Shown piece after piece: positions 56,161-64,000 of a stretch of 64,000 nt of DNA. Source of the DNA: Polyangiaceae bacterium (GTDB lineage: Bacteria > Myxococcota_A > Polyangia > Polyangiales > Polyangiaceae). The first letter of the stretch is position 1. Every line of letters starts with the position of its first letter. Below the pieces are notes generated by a model, which saw only the letters and a program-made list of their open reading frames with translations, did not search any database and was not told the DNA's origin. A program made the position numbers and the translations under genes. Location of the stretch: positions 1 through 64,000 of the forward strand of contig JADLFU010000012.1 of assembly GCA_020849655.1 (NCBI GenBank). Direction: 5' to 3'.

Positions 56161-57513
56161 TCAGTTCGGGGTCAGGGTGTAGCGGACGGGGTAGTTCGCA
56201 GCCCCGCCGGTCGCGGGGAGGAAGACGGTGTTCGGGGTCACCGCCGCCTGACCCACGCGGGTCACGCCGAGCGGATTGGTGCCCTGGACGCCGACGACGG
56301 CGTCGATGCCGCGGGTGTCGCTGGTGATGCCGCCGGCCGTGGGCTCCTCGTAGTAGTACTCGAGGACGTCCGTCCCCTCGTACACGATCGCGGTCATGCT
56401 CACCTTCGTCGTGCCGCTCAGGTTGATGTCGACGTCGTGCCAGCGCAGCACCAGCTGCCGGTTGGGCGCGGTGCCGAGCGTCTTCATGCACACCTTGGAG
56501 TCGCCCGCGTAGGCGAGGTTCAGGTCGGCCCAGAAGACCATGCCCACCGCGCTGCCGAAGCCGAACTGGCTGGAGGGCACGTTGTTGCTGTTGTCAGACG
56601 CGCCGGTCGCCCCGATGCCGAACACCCCGTTGTCGGAGACCCAGCCCTTGTCCACGTACGCGGCGGGCGTCGCGTGGCTGGGGTTCAGCTGGTAGATCGT
56701 GAACGGAAAGGGGAGGCTGAACAGCGACGTCACGCTCTCGCCGCCGCCGTCGTCGAGCAGCACGGTGCCGCCGGCGCACGCGTCGGGGGGGGTCGCCACG
56801 GCCGGACCCGAGACCGTGTAGCCCGTGTAGCGCCCCGAGGAGTAGACCTCGACGGTGAAGTTGACGCTGTCGACCGTCGGATCGAAGCCCCCGGAGTAGT
56901 TGATGTTCATCCGCTTGTTGGCGGACGCGCCCTCGAGCGTGCCGTACTTGTAGTAGACGGCGCCAGACAGCGGCGGATTGTACGTCGAGGGGGGCGTGTC
57001 CGTCCCGGAGAAAGTGACCGTGCCGTTCGTGGTCGTCACGTTGCTGATGACCACCCAGACGTCGTCGAAGCTCGCCGCGCCCGGGTCGACGTTCACCTGC
57101 CCGCAGGTCTGCACGCCGCCCGCGCCGCAGTCGGAGAACAGCGGGTGGGGCGTCCCGAGCGCGCCGCACGTGCCGCTCGTGCAGTCGGCGCAGTTGTTGG
57201 CGCCCGAGCAGTAGAACCCGCCCGTGCTGGAGAGCGTCGCGAACGTGAACTTGCTCCCGGTGTCGAGCTTGAAGGCCTGCTCGCCCGCGCCGGCCGCGCC
57301 GGGCATCGGGAGGCGCTCGAACGCGAGGCCCTTGCCCGCGCCGAACGTGCCGCGGTAGCGCGCGCCGAGCCGGCCTGGAGCCGCCGTCTGCGCCGCGGCG
57401 CCCGGGGTCGAGTCGGACGGCTGCGGCGCCGGCGCCTGGGGATCGCTGGACGCGCACGCCGCGGTGAGCGCGCAAGCGAGCAGGGCGACCGAGCCGAGAG
57501 CAAGCTTCTTCAT
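56161..57513 (-). CDS. Secreted lipoprotein upstream of RiPP precursor
   Basis: The 450-residue protein has a strong GGAGGA ribosome-binding site, a signal peptide ending in lipobox LTAAC (Cys about residue 20) and a Pro/Ala spacer. A Thr/Ser/Asn-rich beta domain follows. A Cys cluster lies near residues 100-117 (YCSGANNCADCTSGTCG). The C-terminal half contains GMVFWADLNLAYAG, LVLRWHDVDINL and VSMTAIVYEGTDVLEYYYEE, as in secreted repeat proteins of Myxococcota. I do not recognise a family. Its stop is two bases from the precursor start, so it should be translated from the same message and may be the anchor, target or sensor of the peptide. Confidence 0.7.
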   Translation of the reverse strand: MKKLALGSVALLACALTAACASSDPQAPAPQPSDSTPGAAAQTAAPGRLGARYRGTFGAGKGLAFERLPMPGAAGAGEQAFKLDTGSKFTFATLSSTGGFYCSGANNCADCTSGTCGALGTPHPLFSDCGAGGVQTCGQVNVDPGAASFDDVWVVISNVTTTNGTVTFSGTDTPPSTYNPPLSGAVYYKYGTLEGASANKRMNINYSGGFDPTVDSVNFTVEVYSSGRYTGYTVSGPAVATPPDACAGGTVLLDDGGGESVTSLFSLPFPFTIYQLNPSHATPAAYVDKGWVSDNGVFGIGATGASDNSNNVPSSQFGFGSAVGMVFWADLNLAYAGDSKVCMKTLGTAPNRQLVLRWHDVDINLSGTTKVSMTAIVYEGTDVLEYYYEEPTAGGITSDTRGIDAVVGVQGTNPLGVTRVGQAAVTPNTVFLPATGGAANYPVRYTLTPN

Positions 57514-57756
57514 GGGTTCCTCCAGTGTTGCGAGCGCGCCGCGTGGCGTTCAAAACCGGCGCGACGACGTGGCCGCGCCCCAAGACCGAGGCATGAACGT
57601 ACCTGGCCTCCGGGGTGCGGTCAACGGGCGTTCAGGCACCCGCCGCGTGTGTGCCAGCGCGTGCCACGTCGGGGGCCGGCGCCCGCCGCGCGGGTGGGCC
57701 CGCTGCCCGGCACGTGAGGATTGCTCGGCCGGCACGCCTCGTGCTGTCGTGGGCGC

Positions 57757-58410
57757 ATGACCCCGAAGAGCCTCTTGCAGCGCCTCCTCGTCGCCAGCGC
57801 CGCCGTCGGCGCGGTCGCGTGCGGCGCGCGGACCGGAGACCAGCTGGACGATCCCCGCGACCTCCTGCGCGCCGGCGCCGGCGTGGGCGGGCGCGCCGGA
57901 TCAGCGCAGGGCGGGTCGGCGCAGGCCGGGAGCGCCGGCGCGGCGCAGGCTGGGTCGGCGCAGGCCGGGAGCGCGGGCAAGGCGCAGGCAGGCAGCGCGG
58001 GCGCCGCGGGCAAGCCCATCTCGGTCGGCTGCTTCGAGGGCGCGAGCTGCGTGGCCGGCTCGTGGTGCAGCCCGGACAAGGAGACGTGGAGCGTGTGCGA
58101 GTGCGGCGAGAGCGGCTTCGAGTGCGACCAGCCTTACCCTTGGGGGAAATCGACCAAGGTGTGCTTCGAGCCCGCCAGCCAGGACTCCGACTGCCCCCCG
58201 TTCACCTCGCCCTCGCTGCAGCAGCAGCTCCCGTGGACGTTCTCGTGCACGGGCGTCGAGTCGGGGCCTACCCTGGAGCTCATCGGCGGCAGCGCCGAGC
58301 ACCCTGCGTGCTGCTACGGCGTGCAGAACTTCGGCTGCGGCGGCCGCCCGTTGATCGTCGAGCAGCGCGGCAGGACGGCGGGGATCGTCGCCCGCCGCGA
58401 CTGGGCCTGA
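57757..58410 (+). CDS. Cys-rich lipoprotein with Gly/Ala/Gln linker
   Basis: The 217-residue protein starts at ATG 57757; an upstream ORF start at 57721 adds no signal sequence. The signal peptide ends in GAVAC, then a GSAQAGSAGA-type linker runs to about residue 85. The C-terminal domain has twelve cysteines (for example CFEGASCVAGSWC and CECGESGFEC). The design is the same as the protein at 35417-35941, but the sequences differ. It is divergent from the RiPP lipoprotein operon across about 240 bases. The function is unknown. Confidence 0.65.
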   Translation: MTPKSLLQRLLVASAAVGAVACGARTGDQLDDPRDLLRAGAGVGGRAGSAQGGSAQAGSAGAAQAGSAQAGSAGKAQAGSAGAAGKPISVGCFEGASCVAGSWCSPDKETWSVCECGESGFECDQPYPWGKSTKVCFEPASQDSDCPPFTSPSLQQQLPWTFSCTGVESGPTLELIGGSAEHPACCYGVQNFGCGGRPLIVEQRGRTAGIVARRDWA

Positions 58411-58436
58411 CGCCGGCGCGCGGGTAACCTCCGGCG

Positions 58437-59684
58437 ATGGACCTGCTGGAGCTCGCGCGCGACGTCGTGGAGGGGAAGGCTGCGCTGCCGCAGACCGGGC
58501 TCATGCTCGGCGTGGACCCGGGGCTGAGGGAGCTGTTGCCCGGCGTCGCGTTCGTCCCGAGCTTCTGCAACGTGATGCCGCTCGCCGCGGAGGGCGCGCT
58601 CGCGCTCGTCGACACGGGCGCGGAGCTCGTCGCCGCGATGAACCACGCCGCCGTGCGCGCGTGGACCCAGGCGCCGCTCTGCCTCGCCGTCTACACGCAC
58701 GGGCACGTCGATCACTGCATGGGGATGGCGCCATGGGACCAGGAGGCGGACGCCGCGGGGCGGGCGCGGCCGAGGGTGCTCGCGCAGCGCGGGGTGCTGG
58801 CCAGGTTCGAGCGGTACCGCGCGACGGCCGGGTACAACGGCGCGATCAACCGCCGGCAGTTCTCGCTCGACGCGCTCGAGTGGCCGACGAGCTACCGCGC
58901 GCCCGACGAGGTGTTCGACGAGGAGACGCGCGTCGAACTCGGCGACCGCGCGCTCCGGCTGCGGCACGCGCGCGGAGAGACGGACGACCACGCGTGGGTG
59001 GTGCTCGAGCGTCCGCGCGTGCTCTACCCGGGAGACCTCTTCATCTGGTGCTCGCCGAACGCCGGCAACCCCCAGAAGGTGCAGCGCTACCCGCGCGAGT
59101 GGGCGCTCGCGCTGCGGGAGATGATCGCCGAGCAGCCGGCGCTGATGCTGCCGAGCCACGGCCTGCCGCTCGCAGGCGCGGAGGAGATCGCGCGGGTGCT
59201 GTCGACGACGGCGGAGGCGCTGGAATTCCTGCACGACTCGGCGCTCGCGCGGATGAACGCAGGCGAGCCCCTCGACGCCATCCTGCACGGCGTCCGGCTC
59301 CCCCGAGCGCTCGCGGAGCTGCCGTGGATGCAGCCCATCTACGACGAGCCCGAGTTCATCCTGCGCAACGTCTGGCGGCAGTACGGCGGCTGGTGGACGG
59401 GTGATCCGGCCGCGCTCCACCCCGCGCCCGAGCGCGCGCTCGCCCTCGAGGTCGCCGAGCTCGCGGGAGGCGCCCAGGCGCTGGCCTCGCGAGCCCGCGC
59501 GCTCGTGGACGCGGGCGACGACGTGTCGCTCCGCAAGGCCGTGCAGCTCGTCCGCTGGGCCCGGCTGGCGGCGCCGGACGACGCCGGGATCAGGGAGGCG
59601 CACGGCGCCGTGTTCGCGGCGCGCGTGGCATGCGCGACCTCGCTGATGGCGAAGGGGATCTACGGCGCCGCCGCGCGCGCGTGA
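58437..59684 (+). CDS. Alkyl-sulfatase-type metallo-beta-lactamase protein
   Basis: The 415-residue protein has the metal motif THGHVDH (residues 87-93) followed by further ligands around HARGETDDH and YPGDLFIW. The C-terminal third (RQYGGWWTGDPAALHP to GIYGAAARA) matches the dimerisation domain of SDS-hydrolase/alkyl-sulfatase enzymes. The substrate may be an alkyl sulfate or a related ester, but key sulfate-binding residues cannot be judged by eye. The start ATG is 26 bases after the upstream lipoprotein stop. Confidence 0.82.
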   Translation: MDLLELARDVVEGKAALPQTGLMLGVDPGLRELLPGVAFVPSFCNVMPLAAEGALALVDTGAELVAAMNHAAVRAWTQAPLCLAVYTHGHVDHCMGMAPWDQEADAAGRARPRVLAQRGVLARFERYRATAGYNGAINRRQFSLDALEWPTSYRAPDEVFDEETRVELGDRALRLRHARGETDDHAWVVLERPRVLYPGDLFIWCSPNAGNPQKVQRYPREWALALREMIAEQPALMLPSHGLPLAGAEEIARVLSTTAEALEFLHDSALARMNAGEPLDAILHGVRLPRALAELPWMQPIYDEPEFILRNVWRQYGGWWTGDPAALHPAPERALALEVAELAGGAQALASRARALVDAGDDVSLRKAVQLVRWARLAAPDDAGIREAHGAVFAARVACATSLMAKGIYGAAARA

Positions 59685-59783
59685 ACCGTCGATATTGGCC
59701 CGGGGCACACCTCGGCGGCTCTGACAATCATCATGCGCGTGGACGCGGGCGCCGATTGTGCTGGCCCCTGGGACGCGACTCCG

Positions 59784-60830
59784 ATGACATGCCGCGCAGT
59801 GACGAACGCCTACATCGCCGGCACCGGGTTCTACGTCCCCCCGCGCGTCGTGACGAACGACGATCTGCGCGAGGTGTACGGCCTCGATACCACCCACGAG
59901 TGGATCGTCAAGCGCACCGGCATCGAGGCGCGGCGCTACTCCGACGAGGGGACGGCGACCTCCGACCTCGCGCTCGAGGCGTCCAAGGAGGCGCTCGCCG
60001 ACGCAGGCATGACCGCGCACGACCTCGACCTCATCGTGTACGCGTCGCTGTCGCCTGACTACGGGTTTCCGGGGGGCGGGGTGTTCCTCCAGCAGAAGCT
60101 CGGCCTGTGCGACGGCGCCGACGCGAAGTTCATCCCGGCGCTCGACGTGCGCAACCAGTGCTCGGGGTTCATCTACGGCCTCGGCACGGCGACCTCGATG
60201 ATCGAGGCGGGGGTGTACCGCAACATCCTGCTCGTCGGCGCGGAGCTGCACTCGGCCGCGCTCGACTGGACGGCGCGCGGGCGCTCGATCGCGTCGCTGT
60301 TCGGCGACGGCGCGGGCGCCGTGGTGCTGCGCGCGACCGACGAGGACCGCGGCGTGCGCGGGTGGTGGCTCGGCGCGGACGGCAGGTTCGCGGAGGTGCT
60401 CGCGCAGAAGGTGTGGGACCTCAAGAAGCGGCCGTTCATCCCCGTCAACGAGCACGGCGTGGGGCAGGTCGAGCCGTTGATGATGTACGCGCAGATGGAC
60501 GGGAAGCTCGTGTTCCGTCACGCGGTCGAACGGATGATCGGCGCGCTCTTCACCGCGTACTCGGCGAAGGGCCTCACGCACGACGACGTCGATTTCTTCC
60601 TGTTCCACCAGGCGAACCTGCGCATCAACCAGTACGTCGCCGAGCAGCTGGGCATCCCGGAGCACAAGCTCCTCTCGAACATCCAGAGCTACGGCAACAC
60701 CACCGCGGCGACGATCCCCATCCTGCTCGCCGAGACGGCGCGCTCGGGCAAGCTGAAGCGCGGGATGAAGATCGCGCTCGTGGCGTTCGGCTCTGGCTTC
60801 ACCTGGGGCTCCGCGATCATCGACTGGTGA
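59784..60830 (+). CDS. 3-oxoacyl-ACP synthase III (FabH-like)
   Basis: The 348-residue thiolase-fold enzyme has the FabH-type triad: Cys126 in RNQCSGFIYG, His275 in FLFHQANLRIN and Asn305 in SYGNTTAAT. The N-terminus reads AYIAGTGFYVPPRVVTNDDL. FabH starts fatty acid synthesis by joining acetyl-CoA with malonyl-ACP; divergent copies act in secondary metabolism or long-chain condensation. There are no fab or acyl-carrier genes nearby, so this may be a specialised copy. A GTG at 59799 is an alternative start. It is followed by a strong hairpin at 60856-60883. Confidence 0.88.
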   Translation: MTCRAVTNAYIAGTGFYVPPRVVTNDDLREVYGLDTTHEWIVKRTGIEARRYSDEGTATSDLALEASKEALADAGMTAHDLDLIVYASLSPDYGFPGGGVFLQQKLGLCDGADAKFIPALDVRNQCSGFIYGLGTATSMIEAGVYRNILLVGAELHSAALDWTARGRSIASLFGDGAGAVVLRATDEDRGVRGWWLGADGRFAEVLAQKVWDLKKRPFIPVNEHGVGQVEPLMMYAQMDGKLVFRHAVERMIGALFTAYSAKGLTHDDVDFFLFHQANLRINQYVAEQLGIPEHKLLSNIQSYGNTTAATIPILLAETARSGKLKRGMKIALVAFGSGFTWGSAIIDW

Positions 60831-60855
60831 GCGACGGGCGGAGGGCGCGCACCGC

Positions 60856-60883
60856 GGGCCGCGAGGCGCCACCTCGCGAGCCC
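60856..60883. terminator. GC-rich hairpin between convergent genes
   Basis: GGGC-CGCGAGG and CCTCGCG-A-GCCC pair across a five-base loop, with one small bulge, between the convergent fabH-like gene and the small Lys-rich gene. It could terminate both transcripts. There is no run of T after it on either strand, so it would not be a classical Rho-independent terminator. In very GC-rich myxobacterial DNA such hairpins without T-tracts are the usual candidates. Confidence 0.45.
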
Positions 60884-60902
60884 GAGCGCCGCGCGTCGAG
60901 GG

Positions 60903-61007
60903 TCACTTGCCCTTCGAGGCCTGCTTCTCCTTCTTCTTCTGCTGCTTCTCCTTGGTCGAGAGCTTCGGCTTGTTCTTGCTGTTGGGCTTCTCCTGTCCCT
61001 TGGCCAT
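60903..61007 (-). CDS. 34-residue Lys-rich small protein
   Basis: The tiny protein begins MAKGQEKPNSKNK and is highly basic (Lys and Gln dominate), ending in QASKGK. A perfect GGAGGAT ribosome-binding site lies about five bases before the ATG. The opening MAKGQ resembles a small conserved basic protein seen in other bacteria, of unknown role. It may be RNA- or ribosome-associated, but this is a guess from charge only. A longer frame through 61415 overlaps msrB and was not used. Confidence 0.65.
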   Translation of the reverse strand: MAKGQEKPNSKNKPKLSTKEKQQKKKEKQASKGK

Positions 61008-61051
61008 CGGATCCTCCGGGGCCGCGCGAAGGGCGCGGCGCGCGCGAGAAG

Positions 61052-61450
61052 TTAGCGCGATCGAAACGTCAAGCTCACGGAATTGATGCAGTAGCGCTCG
61101 CCGCTCGGGGGCGGCCCGTCGTCGAACACGTGGCCGAGGTGCCCGTCGCACCGCGCGCACGTCACCTCGACCCGCCGCATGCCGTGCGAGTGGTCCGCCC
61201 GCCGCGCGACCCGGCCGGCCTCGATCGCGCCAGAGAACGCCGGCCAGCCGCAGTGCGAGTCGAACTTCGTCTCGGAAGAGAAGAGCGGCGCGCCGCAGCC
61301 CGCGCAGGCGTAGGTGCCGGGCGCGCGGTGGTCGTCGTACGCGCCGGTGAACGGCCGCTCGGTGCCGCGCTCGCGGAGCACATGGTACTGCGCGGGCGTG
61401 AGCTCGGCGCGCCACTCTGCGTCGGATTTGTTGATCTTGTCGTCACTCAT
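61052..61450 (-). CDS. msrB: Peptide-methionine (R)-S-oxide reductase
   Basis: MsrB reduces methionine-R-sulfoxide in proteins. The 132-residue protein has the zinc cysteines at 49, 52, 98 and 101 (CAGC and [12 protein letters not shown]). The catalytic Cys121 is in [28 protein letters not shown] and [11 protein letters not shown] are family hallmarks. Its length is that of a single-domain cytosolic MsrB. The ATG lies inside the end of the phytochelatin synthase gene (8-base overlap), so translation is coupled. The pairing suggests shared response to thiol or metal stress. Confidence 0.95.
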   Translation of the reverse strand: MSDDKINKSDAEWRAELTPAQYHVLRERGTERPFTGAYDDHRAPGTYACAGCGAPLFSSETKFDSHCGWPAFSGAIEAGRVARRADHSHGMRRVEVTCARCDGHLGHVFDDGPPPSGERYCINSVSLTFRSR

Positions 61451-62645
61451 CGGGCGACAGGATACCCGGCGGCGCGCGGCACGGGGCCGGCTCCGGATCG
61501 GTGGGCGCGGCGAGCTCCATCAGCGCCGCGAGCTGCTCGCGGAGGTCGCCTAGCTCGCGCTGGAGGGCAGGGTCGGCGGAGGCGCGCGCGGCGTCGAGGG
61601 CGTCGCGGACCGAGGGCGAGAGCGTCGGGAGCGCGGCGTCCGGCAGCGCGAGGGTGAGCGCCGCGACGCCGAGCGCGCGCGCGGGATCGAGCGCGGGCTG
61701 CGACGCGACGACGCGACCGAACAGCGGCGTCGCCTCGATCGCCGATCGGAGGCGCGCGTGCAGCTCCCGCTCCGCGTCTGGCGCGTCCCCGGCGCGGGCG
61801 AGCGGGGCCGCGAGCGCGGCGAAGCGCTGTGAGAGGAGCGACGAGACGCGCTGGAGCAGCTCGTCGACGTCACGGGCGGGTGTCTGCTCGAGCGAGCGCG
61901 AGAGATCGAGCAGGAGCGCGCGGGCGGCCTCCAGCCACGGCGCGCGCGGATCGGCGAGCCGGGAGAGCAGGCTCGCGCCCGACGAGACGCGCCGGCGGAG
62001 CACGACCCAGCCCCGCGGGTGCCCCGTCACCGCGTCGATCTCCCGCATCGCGTCGTACAGCGCGCGGAGCGACGCCCAGTGCGGCGGGTACTTGAACCGC
62101 GCGACGTCGAGCACGAGCGCGAGATCGCGCGCGGCGTGCAGCCCGGCGACGGGAGAGAAATGCCCGTCGCCCGTCTGACCGAGCGCGCGCCGCGAGTAGG
62201 AGGCCGCGACGACGACGCCCGCCGGCGCGGCGCACGCCTCCTCGAGATCGCGGCGCAGCTCGTCGAGCGTCGAGGTGTCCGCGCGGCGCACGAGCGCGGT
62301 CGCGCCGTTGCACCGGGCGAGGCACGCGAACTGCCCGAGCGTCACGCCTCGCGCGCGGATGCTCTCGAGCGGCAGGCAGCAGTCGAGCAGCTCCTCGCTG
62401 TACCAGCGCCAGGGGCCCTTCCACACGCGACCGGGATCGATGCCGAGCGCGTTCAGCGCGACGACGAGGGTGCCGAGCCCGCAGAACGCCGGGTCGGCCT
62501 GCGTATGAAACTGCTCCGACAGCGCGAACCAGCCCTCGAGGTGCCCCTCGGCGAGCGCCTCGCGGAACAGCACGCGCCCCTCCGGGCTGGTGAACGCGAC
62601 GAGCTCGGGCGGCAGCGGGCGGCGGTAGAGTCCTTCGTCGGGCAT
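61443..62645 (-). CDS. Phytochelatin synthase (plant-like, long form)
   Basis: Phytochelatin synthase joins gamma-Glu-Cys units of glutathione into metal-binding peptides. The 400-residue protein shows [29 protein letters not shown], the block [19 protein letters not shown], and [15 protein letters not shown] with [13 protein letters not shown]. The catalytic triad is Cys55, His162 and Asp180, nearly identical in position to plant PCS1 (56/162/180). Most bacterial homologues are about 220 residues and hydrolyse glutathione only. This one adds a C-terminal 190-residue Ala/Arg-rich region without the usual Cys pairs. ATG 62645 is used; the frame upstream lacks signal. Confidence 0.9.
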   Translation of the reverse strand: MPDEGLYRRPLPPELVAFTSPEGRVLFREALAEGHLEGWFALSEQFHTQADPAFCGLGTLVVALNALGIDPGRVWKGPWRWYSEELLDCCLPLESIRARGVTLGQFACLARCNGATALVRRADTSTLDELRRDLEEACAAPAGVVVAASYSRRALGQTGDGHFSPVAGLHAARDLALVLDVARFKYPPHWASLRALYDAMREIDAVTGHPRGWVVLRRRVSSGASLLSRLADPRAPWLEAARALLLDLSRSLEQTPARDVDELLQRVSSLLSQRFAALAAPLARAGDAPDAERELHARLRSAIEATPLFGRVVASQPALDPARALGVAALTLALPDAALPTLSPSVRDALDAARASADPALQRELGDLREQLAALMELAAPTDPEPAPCRAPPGILSPDE

Positions 62646-62723
62646 CCGGCGCGCGGCAGGTAGCACACCCAGGCGGGCGGGCTCTACGCGACGGCGTCGC
62701 TCTGCTATGGCGACGGGAGGGCG

Positions 62724-64000
62724 GTGCTCACGGTCGGCCAGATCCTCGCGTCGAAATACCGCGTGCTCGCCACGCTCGGGCAAGGCGGGATGGGAGAGGT
62801 CGCGCTGGCGGAGCACCTGGTCACGGGAAGGCGCGTCGCGGTGAAGGTGATCCTCGGCGCCGCCGATCCCGCCACCCAGGCGCGCTTCGACCGCGAGGCG
62901 CGCGCGATGGCGGCGATCGAGTCACCGCACATCGTCGGCGTCCTCGACGCAGGGGCGGACGAGCAGACGGGGCAGCGGTTCCTGGTGATGGAGTACCTGC
63001 GGGGGCGAGATCTCGCGACGACCCTCGCGCGCGTCGGGCCGCTCGCGTCCGGTCTCGTCGCGCGCGTGGCGCTGCAGGCGTGCGCGGGCCTCGCGCGGGC
63101 CCACGCGGCGGGCTTCGTGCACCGGGATCTGAAGCCAGCGAACATCTTCCTCGCGGACAAAGACGGAGAGGTGACGGTGAAGCTGCTCGACTTCGGCGTC
63201 GCGAAGGCGGGCGTCGACGCCGGCGCGAGCCACGCGCTCACGCGCACGGGGCACCTCGTCGGCTCGCCGCTCTACATGTCCCCCGAGCAGGTGGCGGGCG
63301 ACGTGACGCTCGACGGACGCAGTGATCTCTTCTCGCTCGGCGTCGTGATGTACGAGCTCTTGACCGGAGCCGCACCTCACGCGGGCGTGCTCTCGTTTCC
63401 GAAGCTGCTGCTCGCGGTCTCGACGGTGGGGGCGCCGACGCTCGAGGACACCGCAGACGTCGACCCGGGCCTCGCGCGCGTGGTGCAGCGCGCGCTCGCG
63501 CTCGACCGCGAGGCGCGCTGGGAGAGCGCCGACGACCTGCGGGAGGCGCTCTCGAAGATCGTTGGCGCGGACACGCGGATCCAGACGCACGAGCTGGGCA
63601 TCACGCTCGAGGACGCCGCGCCGCCGCGGGTGACCGTGCCCCCCATCAGCGGCTTCGCGACGACCGAGCTCGCGACGGCGTCGACGACCGCGGCGAGCGT
63701 GCGACGTCCGTCGGCCCCGCCGCCCCGCGCGCCCCGCTGGCCGATCGGCGCGGGGATCGCGATCGCGGGGATCGCGCTCGGAGGGGTGTGGCTGCGGGTG
63801 AGCTCTGCGCCCCCTCACGTCGCGGAGCCAGCGCGCAGCCCCGCGACCACGCCGTCGGCGAGCGATGCGCCCCCGTCCGCGAGCGCCCCGGTCGCGGCGT
63901 CTGCCAGCGCGACCGCGAGCGCCGCGACGCCGCACACCGTCGACCCTCCGCGCGCCGCGAGGAGCGCCGCGCCGCCGCCGACACGCGCTGCGCCATCCCC
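62724..64000 (+). CDS. Serine/threonine protein kinase (3' end beyond window)
   Basis: A Hanks-type kinase is read from GTG 62724 after GGGAGG. The kinase domain shows the Gly-rich loop LGQGGMGEV, Lys41 in VAVKVI, FVHRDLKPANIFL (catalytic loop), LLDFGVAK, GSPLYMSPEQ and DGRSDLFSLGVVMYELLTG. A Pro/Thr-rich linker follows, then one membrane helix (WPIGAGIAIAGIALGGVWL) and a Pro/Ala/Ser-rich tail cut by the window end at 64000. The layout is the usual myxobacterial PknB-like receptor kinase; the tail would be outside the cytoplasm. The ligand and substrate are unknown. Confidence 0.9.
   Translation, partial: MLTVGQILASKYRVLATLGQGGMGEVALAEHLVTGRRVAVKVILGAADPATQARFDREARAMAAIESPHIVGVLDAGADEQTGQRFLVMEYLRGRDLATTLARVGPLASGLVARVALQACAGLARAHAAGFVHRDLKPANIFLADKDGEVTVKLLDFGVAKAGVDAGASHALTRTGHLVGSPLYMSPEQVAGDVTLDGRSDLFSLGVVMYELLTGAAPHAGVLSFPKLLLAVSTVGAPTLEDTADVDPGLARVVQRALALDREARWESADDLREALSKIVGADTRIQTHELGITLEDAAPPRVTVPPISGFATTELATASTTAASVRRPSAPPPRAPRWPIGAGIAIAGIALGGVWLRVSSAPPHVAEPARSPATTPSASDAPPSASAPVAASASATASAATPHTVDPPRAARSAAPPPTRAAPS

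Noticed and set aside
57514-57756. Possible terminator hairpins and small ORFs in the divergent gap
   Set aside because: GC-rich partial inverted repeats are present (for example GGGTGC ... GCACCC), but loops are long and no T-tract or coding signal supports a call.

Overview
The window is about 72% GC, is densely coded on both strands, and shows strong G/C-ending codon preference. It most resembles a chromosomal segment of a myxobacterium, probably of the Polyangiales (Sorangium/Labilithrix-like) side of Myxococcota. The reasons are a myxobacterial-type TIGR02265 protein, a DUF4388 protein, at least six lipoproteins whose lipobox cysteine is followed by a Gly/Ala/Ser-rich linker, a lipoprotein-anchored M2 peptidase and many Gram-negative envelope genes. 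No insertion sequence, prophage, CRISPR array, rRNA or tRNA gene was recognised. No gap between genes exceeds 300 bases.

Layout. 1-732: 5' part of rpsA (minus strand). 991-7058: a run of a SpeE-like membrane protein, prmA, rsmE and uvrB. 7147-13407: a lipoprotein, then the minus-strand export operon yajC-secD-secF ending in a mannose-1-phosphate guanylyltransferase gene. 13520-16979: a MacB-type permease facing an LptD-like protein and an AMIN-like periplasmic protein. 17093-25241: transketolase, MoxR ATPase, a DUF4388 protein, a GST, an AsmA-like protein and an M2 (ACE-like) peptidase. 25319-32303: HrpA, and the unit regulator / DUF2071 / CBS protein. 32415-35343: the glyoxylate shunt (malate synthase, isocitrate lyase), divergent from a RamB/ScfR-type regulator, with a repeat-rich operator region between them. 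35417-38027: two lipoproteins, one with a 27-bp tandem repeat. 38100-44487: a tightly coupled operon of a SpeE-like membrane protein, a UbiA prenyltransferase, a large membrane protein and a geranylgeranyl-reductase-type flavoprotein. 44492-52206: TIGR02265 protein, lipoprotein, phosphoesterase, DUF1415, Bfd, an S9 peptidase and a split SpeE-like gene pair.

The most interesting region is 52215-57513, a candidate RiPP (ribosomally made, modified peptide) cluster. A 51-residue precursor carries a lasso-like Y-x-x-P-x-I leader motif. It is followed by a radical SAM/SPASM-like enzyme, an HPr-kinase-like protein and a transglutaminase-fold B2-type leader peptidase, joined by 4-base overlaps. A PqqD-type recognition protein lies just beyond. 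A 450-residue lipoprotein gene sits 2 bases upstream of the precursor. No lasso cyclase (asparagine-synthetase homologue) and no transporter are present, so this does not match a standard lasso-peptide locus.

The right end (57757-64000) holds a lipoprotein, an alkyl-sulfatase-type metallo-beta-lactamase protein, a FabH-like synthase, a tiny Lys-rich protein, and a full-length plant-like phytochelatin synthase translationally coupled to msrB. It ends in a Ser/Thr protein kinase cut off by the window edge. Three separate SpeE-like membrane proteins occur in this window, and all lack the catalytic Asp motif of spermidine synthases.
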